NCBI GenBank assembly: GCA_027318475.1
Contig: DAHVPC010000004.1
Location: 1-39,461 of the forward strand
Reading direction: 5' to 3'
Origin: Candidatus Cloacimonadota bacterium
Lineage (GTDB): Bacteria; Cloacimonadota; Cloacimonadia; Cloacimonadales; Cloacimonadaceae
DNA: 39,461 nucleotides
The notes beneath the pieces are model-generated. The model worked only from the letters and a program-made list of their open reading frames with translations. It was not told the origin of the DNA and did no database searches. Shown here piece after piece: positions 1 through 7,819 of this stretch; the stretch's first letter is position 1; the number at the start of each line of letters is the position of its first letter. The position numbers were made by a program, and so were the translations under genes.

Positions 1-1
1 A

Positions 2-121
2 TCCCAGATTCCGGAGGTGGAGCAATACATCGGCGAGCAGAAGGAACACCATTTTAACGTTTCGGCTTGGGCGGAATTTGACGCGTTGTTGAAAAAACAT
101 GCGGGTAGCGCGATAGAATAA
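2..121 (+). CDS. C-terminal end of a REP-associated (Y1/IS200-like) transposase, partial
   Basis: An open frame enters from the left edge and stops with TAA at 119-121, giving 39 residues. The stretch YIGEQKEHHF followed by FDALLKKHAG resembles the usual end of REP-associated tyrosine transposases, where a YI..QKEHH segment precedes a short LLKKHG helix. The catalytic HUH and tyrosine motifs lie outside the window, so activity cannot be judged. The GC-rich repeats that begin within ten bases of the stop fit this family, which is typically flanked by the REP sequences it processes. The call rests on a short C-terminal match only. Confidence 0.55.
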   Translation, partial: SQIPEVEQYIGEQKEHHFNVSAWAEFDALLKKHAGSAIE

Positions 122-126
122 TTGTA

Positions 127-308
127 TCGCACCCTCCGGGGCTCCAGCAAAATGTCAGGACCACGTGACGGGGGCTGACGCACCCACCGCTATGATCTGT
201 CGCCACCTCCGGGGCTCAAATGTTTTGCTGGTACTACATTCCGGGGGGGGCTACGCTCCTGCGTCGCTCGCACCCACCGCTATGATCTGTCGCACCCTCC
301 GGGGCTCC
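127..308. repeat. Cluster of GC-rich REP-like repeats
   Basis: The core TCGCACCCTCCGGGGCT occurs at 127-143 and 290-306, with a near copy (one transposed base pair) at 200-216. The last two sit in a longer direct repeat, about 179-217 and 269-307, that begins CGCACCCACCGCTATGATC. The same core is found again at 7723-7739. The copies lie directly after the transposase end, so they are plausibly its REP targets. That link is inferred from position. Confidence 0.7.
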
Positions 309-336
309 GATGGGGTTCGGTGGATAGGGTAGGGGG

Positions 337-530
337 GCTTCGCCGCACAACTTGTTGGGTGGTTGGGTGGTCTGGCGGTCGGTCCACCGCGTTTACGCGG
401 TTTTGCTAGTCTTCCTCAAATTTAGCTCGCAGTATGGAAAGGCATGATACCTATATGGATAAAAACCGCCTGAAGGCAGTGGACCGACCGCTGAGCCACC
501 CCACCGCCCAAAAAGTTGTGCGGCGAGGAC
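337..530. repeat. Long imperfect inverted repeat (about 70-bp arms)
   Basis: The left arm (about 340-405) and right arm (about 460-527) are imperfect reverse complements. Both begin at their outer ends with CGCCGCACAACTT, share GCGGTCGGTCCAC, and run inward to GCGGTTTT. About 50 bases of AT-richer sequence separate them. No convincing gene lies inside. The arrangement resembles paired REP elements in opposite orientation or a MITE-like element. No target-site duplication is obvious. Confidence 0.65.
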
Positions 531-577
531 CCCGGTAAACGCAATGTTCCGGCTCTGTGCAATGTTCTTATCTGGGG

Positions 578-617
578 CAAAAAAATCAATCAGCCCAAGT
601 TGGAAACAACTTGGGCT
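578..617 (-). terminator. Rho-independent terminator of the Dcp-type peptidase gene
   Basis: On the minus strand a perfect 10-bp stem, AGCCCAAGTT paired with AACTTGGGCT (592-617, six-base loop), is followed by GATTGATTTTTTT. It lies 30 bases after the stop of the gene at 647-2746, the normal position for an intrinsic terminator. Confidence 0.85.
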
Positions 618-646
618 GAATTTTCTGCGGCGGGGTTAAGCGGGAA

Positions 647-2746
647 TCAGGCTGGAGTTACGAGCAGGCCGTCCCTTTTCAGCAGGGCGTCCGGATCGGG
701 TTTACGTCCCCGGAAAGCCACAAACAAGTCCATGGGATGGAAGGCGTTGCCGCGCGCCAGGATGTGCTTGCGGAAAGAATCCGCCACTTCCTGGTTGAAG
801 ATGCCTTTTTCCTGGAACAAACTCCAGGCGTCGGCTTCCAAAGCCTCCGCCCATTTGTAGGAATAGTAACCCGCGGAATAGCCGCCGGCGAAGATGTGCG
901 CGAAGGAGCAGGAGATATTGCTGCCAGGGATGTGGGGCAGAACGCGGAAACGTTCCACCGCCCTTTTCTCGAAGGCGTCCACGTCGTCGATATCCTCCGG
1001 ATGCACGATGTGCCAGGCGAAATCCAGCATTCCGTAGCGGAGTTGGTTGAGGTTGGCGAGTCCGGATTGGAAGTTCCGGGCGGCGATCACCTTGTCCAGC
1101 AATTCCTTGGGCAGGGGGTCACCGGTCTGGAAGTGCCGGGCGAAGAGGTTCAGCGCTTCCTCTTCCAGCAACCAGTTTTCCATGATCTGGCTGGGTAATT
1201 CCACAAAATCCCAGAGCACGCTGGTGCCGGAAAGCCCTTTGTAATATCCATCCGCGAGCAACGAGTGCAGGGCGTGGCCGAATTCGTGGAAGATTGTGCG
1301 CACTTCGTCCAACCGCAGCAGTGAAGGTTGCTCGGCTGTGGAAGGGGTCAGCGAGGCGACGATCGCCACCTGGGGCCGGCGCATTCCATCGGAAAAGAGG
1401 CCCTGTCCCTGGAACGAGGTCTTCCAGGCTCCGCCCCGCTTGGTTTCCCGCGGGAAAAGATCCATGTACATCAAGCCCTGATAAGTGCCAGCGCGGTCGA
1501 AAACCTCCCAGGTGGTCACATCGGGATGCCAGACGGGAACGTCGTGCACCTGCTTGACGCTGATGCCGTAGATCTTGCGCGCCACGATGAAGAGGCCTTC
1601 CAACACGTTTTCCACCTTGAACCAGGGGCGCAATTCCTCGGGATCGTAGGCGTAGCGCTGCTCCTTGAGTTTATTGGAGTAATAGCTCATGTCCCAGGGC
1701 TGGAAATCGTAGATGCCGTCGGTCTGGTGCGCGAAATCCAGCACTTCCTGCACTTCTTTCTGAGCCGCGGGATAGGCCACGGCGTAGATCTTTTCCAGAA
1801 ACTCGGTGGCTGTGGCCAAAGATTCCGCCATCCTGTCCTCGAGCACATATTCGGCGTGGTTTTTGTAGCCCAGCAATTTGGCGCGCTGCTCGCGCAGTTC
1901 GAGGATGCGCCGGATGTTGTCCTGGTTGTCGAATTTATCTTTGTAAGCGCGGGAGGAGTAGGCGGTCTGGATCTGGCGGCGCAATTCGCGGTTGCGGCAA
2001 TAGGTGAGCAAGGGGATCATCGACGAAGGCTGCAGGTTGAACAGCCAGCCGCCGTCCTTGCCCTTGACCTTGGCCAGATGCGCGGCTCCGGCCAGAACGC
2101 TGGCGGGCATGCCTTCCACGTCGCGGGGATCTGTGACGTGCAGTTCCCAAGCGTTGGTGGCGTTCAGTACGTTGTCGCTGAATTTGGGGCTGAGTTGCGA
2201 GGCTTCCATGGCGATCTGGATCAGCTTGGCCTTGTCCTCTTCGCCCAACCTGGCGCCACCCCGGATGAAGCCCTTGTAAACGCGCTCCACCAGGCGGTAA
2301 CGTTCGGATTTGGTCAGGTACTTTTTGTCAAAATAGTCTTCCGGAACCTCGGGCTTGGGCTGGTTCGCCACTTCCTGCTCCCAGACCTTCTTGACCCGGG
2401 CGAAGATGACCGGATCGGTGGAGACGCTGCTGTTGAATTCCGCTAGGAGCGGGGAAATCTGTTGCGCCAGGGCTTTGAATTCCGCGTCGGATTCCGCGGA
2501 GAGGAGGTTGAAATAGATGCTGGCCACGTAATCCAGCTGCTCGGCGTTCAGTTCCAAAGCCAGGATGGTGTTGCCGAAATCCGGTTCGGCGGGATTGGCT
2601 TTCAGGGCTGCGATCTCCTCACGGGCGGTCTTCAAAGCCTCCTGGATCGCCGGCAAATAGTGCTCGGTCTTGATCTCGGGAAAGGGGATGGCTTTCAAAC
2701 GATGATCGTTTTTCGTCCTTAACAGGGGGTTTTCGGATGAGGTCAT
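647..2746 (-). CDS. dcp: M3 family peptidyl-dipeptidase (Dcp type)
   Basis: A zinc metallopeptidase of family M3 that releases dipeptides or small fragments from oligopeptides, probably in the cytoplasm because no signal peptide is present. The 699-residue length matches Dcp/OpdA enzymes. The zinc site HEFGH is at residues 487-491, and the third ligand is the Glu of FVELPSQ (about residue 516). The N-terminal PDFGNTILALE and the C-terminal FAHIFAGGYSAGYYSY are typical Dcp landmarks. The ATG at 2746 is preceded by TAAGGA. It is a single-gene unit with its own promoter (2780-2807) and terminator. Dcp and OpdA are close relatives; Dcp is favoured by residue patterns recalled from the E. coli protein. 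A role in peptide fermentation is inferred. Confidence 0.93.
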   Translation of the reverse strand: MTSSENPLLRTKNDHRLKAIPFPEIKTEHYLPAIQEALKTAREEIAALKANPAEPDFGNTILALELNAEQLDYVASIYFNLLSAESDAEFKALAQQISPLLAEFNSSVSTDPVIFARVKKVWEQEVANQPKPEVPEDYFDKKYLTKSERYRLVERVYKGFIRGGARLGEEDKAKLIQIAMEASQLSPKFSDNVLNATNAWELHVTDPRDVEGMPASVLAGAAHLAKVKGKDGGWLFNLQPSSMIPLLTYCRNRELRRQIQTAYSSRAYKDKFDNQDNIRRILELREQRAKLLGYKNHAEYVLEDRMAESLATATEFLEKIYAVAYPAAQKEVQEVLDFAHQTDGIYDFQPWDMSYYSNKLKEQRYAYDPEELRPWFKVENVLEGLFIVARKIYGISVKQVHDVPVWHPDVTTWEVFDRAGTYQGLMYMDLFPRETKRGGAWKTSFQGQGLFSDGMRRPQVAIVASLTPSTAEQPSLLRLDEVRTIFHEFGHALHSLLADGYYKGLSGTSVLWDFVELPSQIMENWLLEEEALNLFARHFQTGDPLPKELLDKVIAARNFQSGLANLNQLRYGMLDFAWHIVHPEDIDDVDAFEKRAVERFRVLPHIPGSNISCSFAHIFAGGYSAGYYSYKWAEALEADAWSLFQEKGIFNQEVADSFRKHILARGNAFHPMDLFVAFRGRKPDPDALLKRDGLLVTPA

Positions 2747-2779
2747 GTTTGTTCCTTACATTGATGATTTTCTGAAGAT

Positions 2780-2807
2780 ATGATAATCGGGCGCGGCTCT
2801 TGGGCAA
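2780..2807 (-). promoter_or_regulatory. Candidate sigma70-type promoter for the Dcp-type gene
   Basis: On the minus strand TTGCCC (2807-2802) and TATCAT (2785-2780) are separated by 16 bp and lie about 35 bases upstream of the start codon. The match is four of six plus five of six consensus positions. Confidence 0.45.
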
Positions 2808-2874
2808 TCCTCTTTTTGCGCCTGTTTTCCAGTTCCGGGATCGGATTTTGGCAGGGGCCGGAGCGAAAATTTGA

Positions 2875-2901
2875 TTGACGGATATTGGGCGCTGATAGAA
2901 T
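2875..2901 (+). promoter_or_regulatory. Candidate promoter for the 1381-residue exported protein
   Basis: TTGACG at 2875-2880 is followed by an extended -10 element, TG-A-TAGAAT, at 2893-2901. The spacing of 15 bp is short, but the TG extension compensates. It would give a leader of roughly 180 bases. That leader contains a small AGGGA/TCCCT hairpin near 2913-2928 and ends in AAGGAG before the ATG at 3087. Confidence 0.4.
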
Positions 2902-3086
2902 TTGGCCAGTAAAGGGAGAAAAATCCCTATATGTCTTATGTGTTTATCTTTATAGTTTTATAGTGTGGAGTTTTAAGCCATACCCGGCTGGCTCAACCTG
3001 GTTTATCGGTTCAATAATCTACCCGGCGCGCAGAGAGACCGCGGCGCCATTGTGTATTCAATAAAGACCTAAGCAAGGAGATCAAC

Positions 3087-6000
3087 ATGCTTAAAAAACT
3101 AGTCATGGCTCTAAGCCTTATTCTCGCGATAGGATTCATGTGGGGACAAGGTTCTGAATCCTTTGAAAACCATCCCCTAACTGGCACAACCTACGTTGAT
3201 GGCAGTTACGCGGGTGACAATGGAGTTACTTGGAATTATATCCAGGTCGCCCCGGAGCAAACTTATCCAATCACCAACAAGGGACTGATACTAAGAAGAC
3301 TGGGCAGCAATAGCAAGGTCTATTCTTCCACGGTTTCCGGAGGGATTGGAAGTTTTACCTGCCAGCTGCGCAAGGCTTTCACAGGTGCTGGAGACAGGCA
3401 GGCAGCCCTGTACGTGAACAACAATTTCGTCGCTAATTCTGTTATTTTCGGCAGTGTTACCGGCGCTGATGCAACTATCATAGATTTCACGGTTGCAAAC
3501 ATCAATGTCGCAGGTGACATAGTCATCGAAATCAGGAATATTCAAGGAGAAGGAACAACTAACCGCCAGTTCACAATCGACAATATATCCTGGACTGGCT
3601 ACACTGCCGGGGGACCCGTCATCACTGCCACCGGCACCTTGAATGCCTTTGCCGCTTACACTGGCACCCCTTCCGCCTCGCAAAGTTACACTCTGACAGG
3701 CTCCAATCTGACCGAAGGCATCGTGGTTACGCCACCTGCCGGGTTCGCCATTTCCACCGACAACACCACTTTCTACACCAGCGCGCAGACCCTGGCCTAC
3801 GACTACAACGGTCCGGTCTACGTACACCTTACCGGTGCTGCTGCGGGCTCATTCTCCGGCAACATCACCCATACCAGCGCCGGAGCCACCCAAGTTGACA
3901 AAGCTGTAACCGGAACCGTTACCGATCCAGCGCCGATCATTCATGTAACGGGAACCCTGAATGCCTTTGGCACAGAAGTGGGCAGCCCTTCCACGGCCCA
4001 GACTTACACCCTCTACGGCGAGTTTCTCACCACAGACATCAGTCTGGTTGCTCCAGCGGGATTTGAGATTTCCACGGATGCCGGTGCCAGCTATGGCTCA
4101 ACTGGATCGGTTGCTTCCAACTTCAACGGCCTGATCTACGTTCGCCTGACCGGAACCACCGCCGGCACTTACTCCGGCAACATCGCCCACACGAGCACCG
4201 GCGCCACGCAGGTCGACCTGGCAGTAAGCGGCGTGGTGACCGAACCTGCTGTACCGACCCTGTTCATGGAAGAGAATTTTGCCTACACACCCGGTACCAC
4301 AGTGGCTTCCAATGGTTGGAGTCCCCACGGTGCACCTGGTACCGCATCACCCTTGGTAGACGCCACAAACTTCAGTTACACAAACTACCCGCCCAATCTT
4401 GGCGGCAGCGCCAGGACGACAGGCGTGACCGGCGAAGACATTTCCAAAGGCTTTACGGAGCAGACTTCCGGCGACGTTTATGCCGCCTTCCTGCTCAACA
4501 TCACAGGCGTACCAACTGCCATCCAGGATTATTTCTTCCATCTGGGCGACGCTACAGTTCCAACCGGCGGCACCACCTATTTCAGAGGCCGGTTGTTTGC
4601 TCAGAAGGACGCTAACGACGCACTGCGCTTTGGTATCTCCAAAGCCTCCGCCAACACCACTGTGATTCAGTGGACCGGCGGTCCTTTCACCGGCGGAACT
4701 TTTGACTATGCCCTGAACACCACCTACATGATGGTGCTCAAGTATAAGATGGTTGCAGGAGCAGCCAATGACGAAGTGTCGCTATTCATCAATCCGACGG
4801 ACACCGTGAACGAACCCGCTGCGACTCTATCCATCGGTACGGCCGATACGGCTTCCGATCCGCCAAACATCGGCAGCGTGGCCATCCGCCAGTCCGCTAA
4901 CACCCCGGCTGCCTACTATGACGGCATCCGCATCGCCAATACCTGGGCCAAACTCTGGGCAGTGGCGGCGACTCCGGTTATCGTAGCCACCGGTGTTCCA
5001 GACCCTGTTTACAACATCGTGGGCAACCCTTCTGAGGAAGTGTCCTCCTATCACCTGTCCGGAACAGATCTGATGGGCCCCATCAACATCGTGGCGCCCA
5101 CGCACTTCGAAGTCTCAACCTCGGAACTGACCGGCTATGCCAGCACCCTGCAAGTGCCCTACAACTTCGACGGAACCATCTGGGTGCGGATGAACAGCAG
5201 CGAAGTGGGCGAGCATTCCGGCGACATCACCCACAACAGTGTTGGCGCACAGGAAGTCCTGGTCCGCGCGGAAGGCGAAACTTTCCCCGCAGAAGTGACC
5301 TGGAATGTTACCGGAACCCTGACCCCCTTTACTCATGAAGTGGGCACACCCTCCACTTCCCAATCCTACACCCTGAGCGCCACCAACGCCACCGGCAACA
5401 TCTCCGTTAGCGTCGGCACCCCGTTTGAACTCAGCATCACTAACGCCGACCCCTGGACCGCGTCGCTCGACCTGGCTTCCAGCTTCAACGGTCTGATCTA
5501 TGTGCGCATGAATGCCGACACAGCTGGCGATTACACGGGAACCATCGTGCATACCACCGCCAACGCCACCAATCTCGATGTGGCGGTTTCCGGCACCGCG
5601 ACCCCTCCGGCCGGTAATTACGCCACTGACCTCTTCTTCTCCGAGTATCTGGAAGGCCTGAGCAACAACAAAGCTTTGGAGATCTTCAACGGAACCGGCG
5701 CCCCGGTCGATCTGGGATCTTACAAGGTGTATCTCTACTCCAACGGCTCGCCCACCCAGGGCAACACACTCACCTTCACGGCAGGCACCATGCTGGCCCA
5801 CAATGATGTCTACGTCATCGCCAACGCCGGAGCCAACGCCGCGATCCAGGCCGTGGCGGATGTCACCAGCACTGTGACCTACTTCAATGGCGACGATGCG
5901 CTGGCCCTGATCAAGGTCGTGGACGGGAATGACACCTATGTGGACATCTTCGGCGTCATCGATCAGGATCCGGGAACGCAATGGACTGCCGATGGCGGCT

Positions 6001-7232
6001 ATTCCACCCTGGATAGGACCCTGGTGCGCAAACCGACCGTAACTGGCGGTGTAACCGTCAATCCGGTCAACAACGGAGACGGGATCACCACGGATTTCGT
6101 GACCTTGGCCACGGAATGGGACGTGTATCCTGTGGACACCATCAGTTATCTGGGCGCCCACACCTTCACACCTGGAGCCCAGGTCGCCGAAGCGCCTGTG
6201 CTTGATCCTGCTGGCGGCATCTACTCCTCGACGGTCAACGTGACCATGTCCAGCACCACGCCTGGCGCGACAATCTATTACACCACCGACGGCAGTATCC
6301 CCAGCGATACTAACGGGTTCAACTATGCGGTTACGGGACCCTTAGCCGTCAGCGCTACCACCACAGTCAAAGCGATCACCTACGCCGCGGGTTACACCCC
6401 CAGCAGCGTTACCACTGCCACCTACGTCTTCCCGACTCTTGTGCCGAATATCGCCGCCCTGCGCGCCCAGCCCACTGGCACGACCATGTACCGCCTGACC
6501 GGCGAAGCCGTGCTGACTTTCCAGCAAACGACCCGCCATCAGAAATACATCCAGGATGCCACGGCCGCGATCGTAATCGACGATCCTACCGGCATCATCG
6601 CCACTGCCTACAACCTCTATGACGGCATCACCGGAATCACGGGAACTTTGAATGCTTACAACAACCTGCTGCAGTTCACACCCGTCGCCGATCCCGGCGC
6701 CGCCACCTCCACCGGCAACGTGATCGTTCCGGAAGTGCGGACCTTCGCCAGCCTGACCACCGATGACCAGGCCAAACTGATCAAGGTGCTGAACGTGACC
6801 CTGGACACCACCACCGGCAACTTCGCGGCTACCGCTGAGAACATCAATGCCACGGATCCCACGGCCACTCTGGTCATGCGCACCTTCCCCGCTACGGACT
6901 ACAGCGGTACGCCGATCCCTGCGGACGCCATCAACCTGACTTGCCTCGTCGGGCAATATCTGGCTTCAATGCAGGTTTCGCCGCGTTTCCTGGCCGACTT
7001 TGAGGCTGTGGCGAGTTTACCAAGGCCCGTGGCGACGATCACCGTTAATGAGAACGGAGATTATGTGTTAACTTGGGATGCAGTTCCCGGAGCCACCAGC
7101 TACCGTATCGAAGTATCAGAGGATCCCTTCAACGAAGCCAGTTGGACAACCCTGATCACCACAACAAGCACTACCTATACTTGGCCTGCCACCGAACCGA
7201 AAAAGTTCTTTAGAATTATCGCTGTTCAGTAG
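3087..7232 (+). CDS. Large exported modular surface protein
   Basis: A 1381-residue protein with a Sec signal peptide (residues 1 to about 22, cleavage near MWGQG). Approximate order of modules: a jelly-roll-like domain (25-175); two Ig-like repeats of the TGTLNAF type (178-281, 284-388); a lectin- or LamG-like domain (390-625); two further diverged copies of the same repeat (631-733, 739-843); a lamin-tail-type domain containing LFFSEYLEG (845-1030); a chitobiase-C-terminal-like module with YYTTDGSIPS (1037-1115); an OB-like region (1119-1308); and a fibronectin-like C-terminal domain ending KFFRIIAVQ. No enzymatic motif is visible, and it lacks the usual type IX sorting tail. It has a strong AAGGAG site and a terminator at 7259. 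An adhesin or matrix role is inferred. Confidence 0.85.
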   Translation: MLKKLVMALSLILAIGFMWGQGSESFENHPLTGTTYVDGSYAGDNGVTWNYIQVAPEQTYPITNKGLILRRLGSNSKVYSSTVSGGIGSFTCQLRKAFTGAGDRQAALYVNNNFVANSVIFGSVTGADATIIDFTVANINVAGDIVIEIRNIQGEGTTNRQFTIDNISWTGYTAGGPVITATGTLNAFAAYTGTPSASQSYTLTGSNLTEGIVVTPPAGFAISTDNTTFYTSAQTLAYDYNGPVYVHLTGAAAGSFSGNITHTSAGATQVDKAVTGTVTDPAPIIHVTGTLNAFGTEVGSPSTAQTYTLYGEFLTTDISLVAPAGFEISTDAGASYGSTGSVASNFNGLIYVRLTGTTAGTYSGNIAHTSTGATQVDLAVSGVVTEPAVPTLFMEENFAYTPGTTVASNGWSPHGAPGTASPLVDATNFSYTNYPPNLGGSARTTGVTGEDISKGFTEQTSGDVYAAFLLNITGVPTAIQDYFFHLGDATVPTGGTTYFRGRLFAQKDANDALRFGISKASANTTVIQWTGGPFTGGTFDYALNTTYMMVLKYKMVAGAANDEVSLFINPTDTVNEPAATLSIGTADTASDPPNIGSVAIRQSANTPAAYYDGIRIANTWAKLWAVAATPVIVATGVPDPVYNIVGNPSEEVSSYHLSGTDLMGPINIVAPTHFEVSTSELTGYASTLQVPYNFDGTIWVRMNSSEVGEHSGDITHNSVGAQEVLVRAEGETFPAEVTWNVTGTLTPFTHEVGTPSTSQSYTLSATNATGNISVSVGTPFELSITNADPWTASLDLASSFNGLIYVRMNADTAGDYTGTIVHTTANATNLDVAVSGTATPPAGNYATDLFFSEYLEGLSNNKALEIFNGTGAPVDLGSYKVYLYSNGSPTQGNTLTFTAGTMLAHNDVYVIANAGANAAIQAVADVTSTVTYFNGDDALALIKVVDGNDTYVDIFGVIDQDPGTQWTADGGYSTLDRTLVRKPTVTGGVTVNPVNNGDGITTDFVTLATEWDVYPVDTISYLGAHTFTPGAQVAEAPVLDPAGGIYSSTVNVTMSSTTPGATIYYTTDGSIPSDTNGFNYAVTGPLAVSATTTVKAITYAAGYTPSSVTTATYVFPTLVPNIAALRAQPTGTTMYRLTGEAVLTFQQTTRHQKYIQDATAAIVIDDPTGIIATAYNLYDGITGITGTLNAYNNLLQFTPVADPGAATSTGNVIVPEVRTFASLTTDDQAKLIKVLNVTLDTTTGNFAATAENINATDPTATLVMRTFPATDYSGTPIPADAINLTCLVGQYLASMQVSPRFLADFEAVASLPRPVATITVNENGDYVLTWDAVPGATSYRIEVSEDPFNEASWTTLITTTSTTYTWPATEPKKFFRIIAVQ

Positions 7233-7258
7233 GTCATAAGCGTTAACCTAGAATGCCT

Positions 7259-7286
7259 ACCCGGGAGTTCGCTCCCGGGTTTTTCT
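7259..7286 (+). terminator. Rho-independent terminator with TTCG tetraloop
   Basis: A perfect 9-bp stem, ACCCGGGAG with CTCCCGGGT, is closed by the stable TTCG loop and followed by TTTTCT. It lies 26 bases after the stop of the exported-protein gene. Confidence 0.9.
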
Positions 7287-7324
7287 ATTCAGGACGGACC
7301 TTTGGTCTTTAGTCGTTCCCGAGA

Positions 7325-7399
7325 CCATTGCGGGGTTATTGCGCGCTCATTGCGGGCAAAGCGCGCAATGAGCGCGCAGTGACGGCGTAATGATCGTGG
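7325..7399. repeat. Intergenic palindrome with 11-bp phased motifs, copy 1
   Basis: Perfect 14-bp arms (7341-7354 and 7364-7377) enclose a nine-base loop. The motif TCATTGCG, or a one-base variant, starts at 7325, 7336 and 7347, and the inverse AATGA or AGTGA starts at 7367, 7378 and 7389. All steps are exactly 11 bp. The related element at 24999-25073 has the same spacings. It has no T-run, so it is not a standard terminator. It lies in a convergent spacer downstream of an exported-protein gene. Function is unknown. Confidence 0.75.
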
Positions 7400-7555
7400 G
7401 AGCCATGCGGAGCTAATGACATATTTCTTCAGGCTCACTTTCAAATCGAGTGGGTCAACCCGATGGAGTACAATGGACAAGCCCAGAGGGCGATACAGAT
7501 ATAGCCCCGGGTGTAAACCCGGGGTTTGTTTGGGCAGCGCTCTTTTTGAAAGCGA

Positions 7556-7612
7556 ACCCCACCCCTCCTCAGGGAACCAGCACTTTGCAGGTTCCCTGAG
7601 GAGGGGTGGGGT
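7556..7612. repeat. Perfect 23-bp inverted repeat
   Basis: The arms 7556-7578 and 7590-7612 are exact reverse complements, starting ACCCCACCCCTCC, with an 11-base spacer. A second, shorter palindrome, CCCCGGGT/ACCCGGGG, is at 7505-7524. Neither has an adjacent T-run on either strand. Together with the elements at 7325 and 7706 they fill most of the convergent spacer 7287-7764, in which I see no credible gene. Confidence 0.8.
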
Positions 7613-7639
7613 AGATAGACACCTGGATGCTTGCCTCAC

Positions 7640-7739
7640 TTACCCGGGGTTCCGCTTCCACTCCCACAAACTCGCTGCGCTCCTTTGTGGATACTGTCCA
7701 CTACACCCCGGGCTATCATATGTCGCACCCTCCGGGGCT
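7640..7739. repeat. REP-like repeat copy related to the one at 127-308
   Basis: CCCCGGGCTATCATATGTCG at 7706-7725 leads into the core TCGCACCCTCCGGGGCT (7723-7739). The core is identical to those at 127-143 and 290-306 and is again preceded by a CTAT-ATC-TGTCG-like stretch. The outer CCCCGG and CCGGGG can pair. The upstream part with CTCGCTGCGCTCC (7671-7683) parallels GCTACGCTCC at about 250. It is probably a dispersed copy of the same family. Confidence 0.6.
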
Positions 7740-7764
7740 TACCCAATCGGTTAAAAAAGAGAGC

Positions 7765-7794
7765 CAAAAAAAGCGCGGGACCGAAATCCCGCGC
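7765..7794 (-). terminator. Rho-independent terminator of the hydrogenase operon
   Basis: On the minus strand GCGCGGGA pairs with TCCCGCGC (7773-7794, six-base loop), followed by seven T residues (7772-7766). It lies 26 bases downstream of the stop of the last hydrogenase gene. Confidence 0.9.
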
Positions 7795-7819
7795 CATATG
7801 GTCTTATGGTCTATGTTGA

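Noticed and set aside
5115-6161. 348-codon minus-strand frame inside the large exported protein gene
   Set aside because: Low-complexity translation with no family features; it is antisense to a well-supported signal-peptide protein.
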